A stretch of 28,902 bases of DNA from CAYJMQ01 sp964371555 (lineage in GTDB: Bacteria; Bdellovibrionota; JACOXK01; 2-02-FULL-40-11): the NCBI GenBank assembly GCA_964371555.1, contig CAYJMQ010000020.1:1-28902 (forward strand), read 5' to 3'. The notes under the pieces were generated by a model. That model was not told where the DNA came from and did not search any database. It worked only from the letters and a program-made list of their open reading frames with translations. Position numbers and translations under genes: made by a program. Below, piece by piece: positions 22,803 through 28,902 of this stretch; positions within the stretch are counted from its first letter, which is position 1; each line of letters starts with the position of its first letter.

Positions 22803-22875
22803 TCCTGAGCGCAGCGAAGGATCGTGTGAGCGAAAAGCACAAAAACTATCCTGAGCGCAGCGAAGGATCGTGTGA
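22783..22875. repeat. two tandem near-identical 47/46-bp repeats with internal hairpin
   Basis: Unit 1 is 22783-22829 (47 bp) and unit 2 is 22830-22875 (46 bp). They are identical except for one missing G in unit 2. The last 37 bp of each (22793-22829 and 22839-22875) match base for base. Each contains ATCCTGAGC-GCA-GCGAAGGAT, an imperfect hairpin with ATCCT/AGGAT and GC/GC pairs around two adjacent G-A mismatches. The CCTGAGCG...GCGAAGG pattern resembles short palindromic repeats seen between genes in many genomes. Nothing recognisable as a gene lies in the remaining 22876-22955. Confidence 0.85.
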
Positions 22876-22955
22876 TGTTTGCCGATAATTTTAGTAGCAC
22901 CATGTATGGAAATTCCTTTTAAGAGGCAACTTGAGGCATTATCGAAAGAACCGAC

Positions 22956-25511
22956 CTAATCCAGCGCCTTTTTCAAATATTCCCCTGTAAACGAAGATGG
23001 GATTTGGGCAATTTTCTCCGGTGTTCCTTCTGCGACGATGTGGCCGCCTTCTTCTCCGCCACCGGGACCTAAGTCGATGACATAATCGGCGGTCTTGATT
23101 ACTTCCAGGTTGTGCTCGATGACAATAACCGTGTTCCCTAAATCGACCAGCTGATGAAGGACTTTTAGAAGTTTGTGAATATCGTCAAAATGAAGCCCGG
23201 TTGTCGGTTCGTCTAAAATAAAAAGGGTTTTTCCAGTTGTCCGTCGGCTGAGCTCCTTTGAGAGTTTTACACGCTGGGCTTCACCCCCCGAAAGGGTCGT
23301 TGCCTGTTGACCCAGCCGGACATATCCCATTCCGACATCAGAAAGAGACTGCAGTTTTCTTTTAATTTGAGGGATTCTATCGAAAAAGATGAGGGCTTCA
23401 TCGACCGTCATCTCAAGGAGTTCAGCGATATTTTTTTCTTTATAGCGAACCTCGAGCGTCTCTCTATTGTATCGTTGTCCCTGACAGATATCGCATAAAA
23501 TATACATGTGAGGAAGAAAGTGCATCTCCATTTTGACGAGCCCTCCCCCCATGCATGTTTCGCATCGCCCCCCCGGGACATTAAACGAATAGCGTCCACC
23601 AGCATAACCGCGAACTTTTGAGTCGGGGAGCTGCGCGAAAAAATCCCGGACATGAGAAAAAACGCCGGTGTAGGTCGCCGGATTCGACCTCGGGGTTCTT
23701 CCAATGGGGGATTGATCAATGTCTACAACCTGATCGAGGTATTCAACACCGAGCAGTTTTTCATAGTTTCCAACCTTATGGTTCAAACGATGAAGATGGT
23801 TCAGCAGGGCCGGGTAGAGCGTATCTATAATGAGAGAACTTTTTCCAGATCCCGAAACGCCGGTAATGCATGTAAACAGGCCAAGCGGAATTTTCACGGA
23901 AATGTTTTTGAGATTGTTTTCTGTTGCGCCGATAATTTCCAGAGATTTATCACCCGGGCATCTTCGTTCTTTGGGGACGGCTATTTTATTCTTATGACTC
24001 AGGTAAGCGGCTGTCAGCGAATCTTCATTTTTAAGGATTTGCTCGAGTGTTCCCTGGGCGACGATATTTCCACCGGCCGCCCCTGCGCCAGGCCCCATAT
24101 CGATGATGTGATCGGCGTTTAAAATTGTTTCGGCATCATGTTCAACCACAAGAACGGTGTTTCCTCTGTCTCTCAAAGACTTTAAAGAATCGACCAGTTT
24201 TGCATTGTCTCTGGGGTGCAATCCGATGCTTGGCTCGTCAAGAATGTAGAGTACGCCCACGAGTGGCGAGCCGATTTGAGCGGCAAGGCGGATTCTTCTT
24301 CCTTCGCCCCCTGAAATAGTGAAAGAACGACGATCGAGAGTTAAGTAACCAACGCCCACGTTGATTAGAAATTTTAATCTTTCAGTGATCTCTTTTAGAA
24401 TTTTTTCAGCAATTGCTTTTTCTCTTGTTGAGAAATCAAGGGAACGAAAAAAATGGTCAGCCTCAGTCAATGGGAGGCTGCAAATGTCTGATATCGATCG
24501 ATCTTGAATGCGTACCGACAGCGCCTCTGGCTTTAGTCTTTTCCCCTCGCAAGCAGGGCAGGGTGTTTCTTCAATAAAAATTTTTACTTCATCAGGTTCT
24601 TCTTTAGATGTATCGATGAATACCTTTGTTACCTCTTCCCATTCCCGAAAAGGGGAGGCCAAGCCAACCCCGAGGCATTTCTGGCACGCCCCTATGGGAC
24701 TATTAAATGAAAAAAGCCGCGGCTCTAATTCCGGAAAGCTGAGTTCGCAGTCGACACAGGCAAATTGGGCGCTGAAAAGTTTTTCTTCTCCGCTTGAGCG
24801 CTCAATTTTTACCATCCGATCTGAAAGCCTGAGGGCGGTCTCAACAGAGGAAGAGAGCCGTGATTCAATCCCTTCTTTTAAGACAACCCTGTCGATATAG
24901 ACATCGATGTTATGCTTTTTATTTTTGTCGAGAGGGATCGATTCTGAGAGATCATAGATTTCCCCATCCGCTTTTATCCTTACGAAACCGCTTTGTCTCA
25001 GCTCATAGAGTTCTTTTTGATATTCCCCCTTTCGTCCGCGCACAATAGGGGCAAGAATGCCAATTTTTTCCCCGAGGGGGAGCCGTAAAACGCTTTCCAC
25101 AATCTGTGGCGCGGATTGTGAAGAGATCTCTTTCTGACATCGGTAACAATGAGGGCGCCCCACGCGCGCAAAGAGAACGCGTAAATAGTCGTAAATTTCA
25201 GTAATGGTTCCTACCGTCGACCGTGGATTTCGTGAAATGCTCGCCTGTTCAATCGCGATTGTCGCTGAAAGGCCTTCAATGGCTTCTACCTCGGGCTTTT
25301 TCATCTGATCTAAAAATTGACGCGCATAAGATGAAAGGGATTCTACGTATCGTCTCTGCCCTTCCGCGTAGAGAGTGTCAAAGGCAATCGATGATTTTCC
25401 CGATCCACTGACCCCCGTGATAACGATAAATTTATCTCTCGGAATTTTAAAGTGGATGTTCTTCAGGTTATGTTCTTTGGCCCCTTTGACGGCAATATAT
25501 GAATGATTCAT
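22956..25511 (-). CDS. uvrA: excinuclease ABC subunit A, shortened (851 aa)
   Basis: UvrA recognises bulky DNA damage and loads UvrB in nucleotide excision repair. The N-terminal Walker A is GVSGSGKSS at residues 33-41. A zinc module has C252/C255 and C276/C279, and CPACEGKRL follows at 318. Signature 1 reads ISGGEGRRIRLA instead of the usual LSGGEAQRIRLA. The second half has GVSGSGKSS, RSNPATYTGVF, the zinc module CETC...CDIC and LSGGEAQRVKLS, all normal. UvrA proteins are usually about 940 residues. The missing part is mainly between C279 and C318 (38 residues against roughly 120-130), the place of the insertion domain. The UvrB-binding region (about 120-245) is present. The frame is open throughout. 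The ATG overlaps the manB stop by 4 bases. Confidence 0.94.
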   Translation of the reverse strand: MNHSYIAVKGAKEHNLKNIHFKIPRDKFIVITGVSGSGKSSIAFDTLYAEGQRRYVESLSSYARQFLDQMKKPEVEAIEGLSATIAIEQASISRNPRSTVGTITEIYDYLRVLFARVGRPHCYRCQKEISSQSAPQIVESVLRLPLGEKIGILAPIVRGRKGEYQKELYELRQSGFVRIKADGEIYDLSESIPLDKNKKHNIDVYIDRVVLKEGIESRLSSSVETALRLSDRMVKIERSSGEEKLFSAQFACVDCELSFPELEPRLFSFNSPIGACQKCLGVGLASPFREWEEVTKVFIDTSKEEPDEVKIFIEETPCPACEGKRLKPEALSVRIQDRSISDICSLPLTEADHFFRSLDFSTREKAIAEKILKEITERLKFLINVGVGYLTLDRRSFTISGGEGRRIRLAAQIGSPLVGVLYILDEPSIGLHPRDNAKLVDSLKSLRDRGNTVLVVEHDAETILNADHIIDMGPGAGAAGGNIVAQGTLEQILKNEDSLTAAYLSHKNKIAVPKERRCPGDKSLEIIGATENNLKNISVKIPLGLFTCITGVSGSGKSSLIIDTLYPALLNHLHRLNHKVGNYEKLLGVEYLDQVVDIDQSPIGRTPRSNPATYTGVFSHVRDFFAQLPDSKVRGYAGGRYSFNVPGGRCETCMGGGLVKMEMHFLPHMYILCDICQGQRYNRETLEVRYKEKNIAELLEMTVDEALIFFDRIPQIKRKLQSLSDVGMGYVRLGQQATTLSGGEAQRVKLSKELSRRTTGKTLFILDEPTTGLHFDDIHKLLKVLHQLVDLGNTVIVIEHNLEVIKTADYVIDLGPGGGEEGGHIVAEGTPEKIAQIPSSFTGEYLKKALD

Positions 25512-26869
25512 AATCTATTGAGGGCATCTTCAACAAATGTCCTGATTTCCTGAAGCCTTGATTCTGAAGAAGCCTCGAATCTCAAAACCAGCATGGGCTG
25601 TGTGTTGGATGCGCGCACAAGCGCCCAACCATCCGGAAATTCAATGCGTACCCCATCGACATCTATAATGGGGAGCTGAGAGCGAAAATGTTCTTTTGCT
25701 CTTGCAACAATCTGGAATTTTTTTTCATCCGGGCAATCGACGCGAATTTCGGGAGTTGCAAAGGTTTTGGGGACATCTGAAAGAAGATCGCTGATAGATG
25801 AACCATGAGAGTTCGAAACGATTTCAATCAGTCTGCAGGCGGCATAGATGGCATCATCATATCCATAATAACGATCTGCGAAAAAGAGATGGCCGCTCAT
25901 TTCTCCCGCAAGAAGCGCTTGTGACTCCTGCATCTTGGCTTTGATGAGCGAATGTCCCGTTTTCCACATCATCGGCTTCCCGCCTTGTTTTTCGATGTCG
26001 GAAAAAAGCCTTCGCGAACATTTCACTTCCGCAATAATCGTTCCTCCCGGATGATGTTTTAGAATTTCTCTGGAATAGAGAATCATCAGCTCATCCCCCC
26101 AGAGAATTTCACCGTTGGCTGCCACAACACCCAATCTATCCGCGTCTCCATCAAAGGCAATTCCAAGATCTGCTTTCTCTTCCCTCACTTTCCGAATAAG
26201 CGCTTCAAGGTTTTGGGGAACGGTCGGATCTGGATGGTGATTCGGAAATCTTCCATCCATATCGCAAAAAAGTTCAACGACATCGCAGCCCAATTTTCGA
26301 AATATCAACGGCGCAATGGGGCCAGCGGTTCCATTGCCGGCATCTACGACGATTTTTAAGGAGCGATGACAGGAAATTTGTTTTTCAATGAACTGAATAT
26401 AAGGATTAATAATATTAAAAAGCGAAACATTTCCAAAAGAACCCCATATTTGCCGCGGTTTGTTTTCAATTCGTTTTCTTAAAGCCTGAATCTGATCGCC
26501 ATACAGAGACTTTCTCTGAATACAGATTTTAAAACCATTGTAATCGCCGGGATTATGGCTCCCTGTAACTTCCACCCCATTTTCAAAACCAGAATCGAAT
26601 AAGGAAAAATACATGAGGGGTGTTGGGCAAATTCCCAGTGAAATGACGTGAATGCCGCACCTTCGCAGCCCATGGATCAGCGCTTTTGTGTATTTTTCAG
26701 AGGTCAGGCGGCAGTCTCGTCCCACAGCAAGCGTTGTTTCCCCTTGTTCATGAAGCAAATAGCCGATGGCTTCTCCGAGAAGCCTTGCAAAATCAGTCGA
26801 AAAATCGATATCCGCAAGTCCACGGATGTCATATTCGCGGTAGATATTTGGATTGATAATCCCCGTCAT
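25508..26869 (-). CDS. manB: phosphomannomutase/phosphoglucomutase (453 aa)
   Basis: Enzymes of this family interconvert the 6- and 1-phosphates of mannose or glucose and supply sugar nucleotides for lipopolysaccharide and exopolysaccharide. The phosphoserine loop TGSHNPGDYNG has S104. The Mg2+ loop AFDGDADRLG has D240, D242 and D244. The sugar-binding loop is GEMSGHLFF and the phosphate-binding loop RASNTQPMLVLR. The layout follows Pseudomonas AlgC (PMM/PGM). The frame extends to an ATG at 26893, but the ATG at 26869 has GGGGGGG 4 bases upstream and overlaps the pdxA stop as ATGA, so I chose it. Which sugar is preferred cannot be read; pgm or algC are equally good names. Confidence 0.9.
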   Translation of the reverse strand: MTGIINPNIYREYDIRGLADIDFSTDFARLLGEAIGYLLHEQGETTLAVGRDCRLTSEKYTKALIHGLRRCGIHVISLGICPTPLMYFSLFDSGFENGVEVTGSHNPGDYNGFKICIQRKSLYGDQIQALRKRIENKPRQIWGSFGNVSLFNIINPYIQFIEKQISCHRSLKIVVDAGNGTAGPIAPLIFRKLGCDVVELFCDMDGRFPNHHPDPTVPQNLEALIRKVREEKADLGIAFDGDADRLGVVAANGEILWGDELMILYSREILKHHPGGTIIAEVKCSRRLFSDIEKQGGKPMMWKTGHSLIKAKMQESQALLAGEMSGHLFFADRYYGYDDAIYAACRLIEIVSNSHGSSISDLLSDVPKTFATPEIRVDCPDEKKFQIVARAKEHFRSQLPIIDVDGVRIEFPDGWALVRASNTQPMLVLRFEASSESRLQEIRTFVEDALNRL

Positions 26870-27801
26870 ATTTCCCCCCCTTTTTGTAAACATGGGCCCT
26901 TTTTGGAAAGTTGCGCGGCAAGCTTAATGGCCGCAACAAGGCTTGATGGATCTGCCTTTCCGCTGCCCGCAATGTCATAGGCGACGCCATGATCGACAGA
27001 GGTCCGGATAATCGGCAGACCCAGTGTTATATTTACAGCATGGAGAAAATTTCTTTGCTTAAAGGGGATGAGTCCCTGGTCATGGTATAGGGCAACCGTG
27101 GCATCGAATTTATTCCAGAGGGTCGCAAAGAAACTATCAGCAGGAAAAGGACCGTGAAGATCGAATTTATTTTTTCTTGCCCATCGAATGGCTGGAAGGA
27201 GAACCCTTTTTTCTTCTCCCCCCAAAAGGCCGCCATCACCCGCATGTGGATTCAGTCCCAACAACGCAACCCGGGGATTCTGAACGCCAAAGTAGTGAAC
27301 GAGGCTGTTATGAACATTCAGGATTGTATGTTTCAATTTGTCTCTTGACAGTTCCGTTGAGACGGACTTAAGCGGGATATGTGTGGTTACGAGGGCAACC
27401 TTTTCTTTTTTCCCGACAAAGAACATCGTTTCGAAAAATCTTTTTTTGTAAAAGTTCTCGCACCGCGCTTTTAAATAGTCGGTATGACCCCTAAATTCGA
27501 TGTCTTCATCCCGGCTGATTTTATTTTTGTCGACAGGGGAGGTTACCAGCGCCGCTATTTTTGTTTCAAGGCACCACTGTGTCGCAAGTTCCAGAGCGGC
27601 GTATGCGCTGTTTTCATAATGACGGTCTGGAAATAGGAACGAAATATCCTTTTTCAGATTTTTGAAGTATTTTTTCTCTCCAAAGATAATGGGGCGACAG
27701 TATTTGTATAGCAAAGGCCCTGAAAGAGCCTTTGCGGTTATTTCAGGGCCGATCCCGGAGGGGTCGCCCTGGGTGATGCCTATGAGAGGTAAGCTTGTCA
27801 T
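26866..27801 (-). CDS. pdxA: 4-hydroxythreonine-4-phosphate dehydrogenase PdxA (311 aa)
   Basis: PdxA oxidises 4-phospho-hydroxy-threonine in the DXP-dependent route to pyridoxal phosphate. The start LIGITQGDPSGIGPEI is diagnostic. The divalent-metal histidines lie in TTHIPLKSV, LGLNPHAGDGG and SVDHGVAYDIAG (E. coli H166, H211, H266). FRGHTDYL and LYHDQGLIPFK are also conserved. Slightly shorter than E. coli PdxA (329). It follows surA by 31 bp, as in the E. coli surA-pdxA pair, and overlaps manB by 4 bases. Its ATG has no clear ribosome binding site, so translation may depend on reading through from surA. Confidence 0.95.
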   Translation of the reverse strand: MTSLPLIGITQGDPSGIGPEITAKALSGPLLYKYCRPIIFGEKKYFKNLKKDISFLFPDRHYENSAYAALELATQWCLETKIAALVTSPVDKNKISRDEDIEFRGHTDYLKARCENFYKKRFFETMFFVGKKEKVALVTTHIPLKSVSTELSRDKLKHTILNVHNSLVHYFGVQNPRVALLGLNPHAGDGGLLGGEEKRVLLPAIRWARKNKFDLHGPFPADSFFATLWNKFDATVALYHDQGLIPFKQRNFLHAVNITLGLPIIRTSVDHGVAYDIAGSGKADPSSLVAAIKLAAQLSKKGPCLQKGGEI

Positions 27802-27832
27802 ACAAATGTCGATGAATCGTTATATTCAAGCA

Positions 27833-28876
27833 TCATTTTTCTTTGGAACTGGGGGAACTGGGGGAACTGGGGGAACTGGGGGAAATAGGGGAAATGGGTT
27901 TGCGACTATTCCTTTGGAAATGAGCTCGCGGCTTAGGCCAAAGAATTTTGATATAAGCCGCTTCTTTTTTTGACTTAATCCAATTTTTTAAAATTCTTTT
28001 GAATTCCTTCTCATAGAGGGTCCGGTAAATGGAATCTTTCATGTCCTGATATGACTCAGGCTCTTCTTTTTGCACTTTCAGAAGTTCGATTAAATGGATG
28101 CCGACAGCTGTTTCGATCGGACGACTCAATTCGTTAATGCGGAGCCGCCTGACCGCTGTCTGCAGCTCTGGAATTAAATCTCTTTCAGAAACAAAGCCGA
28201 GATCCCCCCGGTTTTCTTTTTCAGACTCATCCACTGAATATCTTTGGACCAGTGTTTCAAAGGGGATTCCTTTTTGATGTTCTTTAAAGATCTTTTTGGC
28301 CAGCGCTAATTTTTTTTCTCTATCTTCTTTTGTAGTTATTGGTGTAGTTGTCTGGGTCTCTGTCGGAAAAAAGAGCTGTCTGATATGATAGCTTTTTTCT
28401 CCCCCTTTTCGTTTTACTTCCTGATAATAATAAGCGCGGATGTCTTCTTCTTTAATGGAGATCGCGGAGCGTATCTCTCTTTCAAGAAGGCGTTCCTGCT
28501 CTATGCTTTGTTCAATGTTTTTCCGATACTGGGCATAGCTGATCCCCTGCTGCTTTAAAAACTCTTTAAGATCTTTCTGGGTCAATCCCTGTTGGGATAG
28601 GATTGCATTGATTCGCTTTGTGACGTCTTCGGCCGCGGGGGTAAGATTGAGTTTTTTTGTAATCTGTTTGGTTAAGCGATCTTCAATGAGAAGACCAACC
28701 AATCTTCTTTCCGGAACGTCAGCCCCAACGCTCCTCTTAAAATCCTCGAAATCAGAAAGGGTGATAATCTCATCATTCACGATCGCAACAATGCGGTCGA
28801 TAATTTTGGCGCGGACAGCGGGAGATTCCAGCCGTATAAGGAAGCAGATGAAGGAAATTATAACCTTATACTGCAT
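27833..28876 (-). CDS. surA: SurA-like periplasmic peptidyl-prolyl isomerase / chaperone (347 aa)
   Basis: SurA-type proteins hold outer-membrane proteins unfolded in the periplasm and carry parvulin (PpiC) domains. Residues about 4-23 (KVIISFICFLIRLESPAVRA) look like a signal peptide. IIDRIVAIVNDEIITLSDFE is the typical N-terminal SurA start. A helical chaperone module follows, and one parvulin domain lies at about 160-265 with SYHIRQLFFP and GDLGFVSERDLIPELQ. E. coli SurA has two parvulin domains (428 residues); this one has a single one. The frame extends to a GTG at 28894, but the ATG at 28876 with AGGAG 8 bases upstream is better. The C-terminal 18 residues (ISPISPSSPSSPSSPSSK) come from a 9-bp DNA repeat and look disordered. 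Assignment as surA rather than another PpiC protein leans on the pdxA neighbour. Confidence 0.85.
   Translation of the reverse strand: MQYKVIISFICFLIRLESPAVRAKIIDRIVAIVNDEIITLSDFEDFKRSVGADVPERRLVGLLIEDRLTKQITKKLNLTPAAEDVTKRINAILSQQGLTQKDLKEFLKQQGISYAQYRKNIEQSIEQERLLEREIRSAISIKEEDIRAYYYQEVKRKGGEKSYHIRQLFFPTETQTTTPITTKEDREKKLALAKKIFKEHQKGIPFETLVQRYSVDESEKENRGDLGFVSERDLIPELQTAVRRLRINELSRPIETAVGIHLIELLKVQKEEPESYQDMKDSIYRTLYEKEFKRILKNWIKSKKEAAYIKILWPKPRAHFQRNSRKPISPISPSSPSSPSSPSSKEK
27847..27882 (+). repeat. 9-bp tandem repeat (AACTGGGGG x4) within surA, G-quadruplex motif
   Basis: Four perfect copies of AACTGGGGG are followed by decayed copies (AAATAGGGG, AAATGGG) to 27898. On the coding (minus) strand each unit encodes Pro-Ser-Ser in frame. 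Four runs of five G (27851-27855, 27860-27864, 27869-27873, 27878-27882) with 4-base loops fit an intramolecular G-quadruplex. The G-rich strand is the template strand for surA. Confidence 0.9.
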
Positions 28877-28902
28877 CCTTATTTCTCCTATCACCCGTTC
28901 CT

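Noticed and set aside
22904..22957. Small plus-strand frame encoding MEIPFKRQLEALSKEPT between the repeats and uvrA
   Set aside because: Only 17 codons, no ribosome binding site and no recognised match. It could be a gene remnant, but nothing in the sequence proves it.

Overview
This window is a chromosomal replication-origin region from an unnamed Gram-negative bacterium. I see a full-length YidC with a periplasmic domain, a SurA-type periplasmic foldase next to PdxA, and a long proteobacterial-type GyrB (813 residues after intein removal). The atpI-atpB-atpE cluster is not followed by the rest of the ATP synthase genes, an arrangement known from delta-proteobacterial lineages. The best guess is therefore a deltaproteobacterium-grade lineage (Desulfobacterota, Bdellovibrionota or an uncultured relative). 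That placement is inferred from gene content and order, not from a search.

Layout. Positions 93-1283 carry a plus-strand AAA ATPase of the DUF4143 type. A leftward block (8812 down to 1324) follows: rpmH, rnpA, yidD, yidC, mnmE, mnmG, parA, parB, with a perfect 20-bp parS palindrome touching the mnmG stop codon. Divergent from it, dnaA (8951-10318) precedes a 602-bp intergenic oriC. This oriC holds clustered DnaA boxes, a five-unit DnaA-trio tract and an AT-rich unwinding element. From 10921 to 22770 runs a very compact rightward gene train: dnaN, recF, gyrB, fabH, gyrA, atpZ, atpI, atpB, atpE (gaps of 2-15 bp, or 4-bp overlaps). A short intergenic region with two near-identical hairpin-bearing repeats separates it from a convergent, translationally coupled block surA-pdxA-manB-uvrA on the minus strand (28876 down to 22956). 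No rRNA, tRNA, CRISPR array or insertion sequence was seen.

The most unusual gene is gyrB (13142-17599). It is interrupted in frame by two inteins at two different catalytic motifs of the TOPRIM domain: a 214-residue intein without endonuclease directly after EGDSAGG, and a 458-residue intein with both LAGLIDADG motifs directly before TDADVDG. The two sites lie 66 extein residues apart, so active gyrase needs two splicing events. Other notable points are: fabH between gyrB and gyrA; a GyrA whose two main quinolone-contact positions are Ala and Ser; a UvrA that appears to have lost most of its insertion domain; an ATP synthase c subunit with a signal-peptide-like leader and a Gln...Glu-Ser...Tyr ion-site pattern; and an in-frame 9-bp repeat with G-quadruplex potential at the 3' end of surA.

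How the genes fit together. Initiation (dnaA, oriC), clamp and repair (dnaN, recF), supercoiling (gyrB, gyrA), segregation (parA, parB, parS), ribosome and RNase P parts (rpmH, rnpA), tRNA wobble modification (mnmE, mnmG), membrane protein insertion (yidC, yidD), fatty-acid initiation (fabH) and the ATP synthase membrane sector (atpB, atpE) are packed around the origin. Genes on both sides of oriC mostly point away from it, as expected for bidirectional replication. The ATPase at 93-1283 and the surA-uvrA block point towards it.
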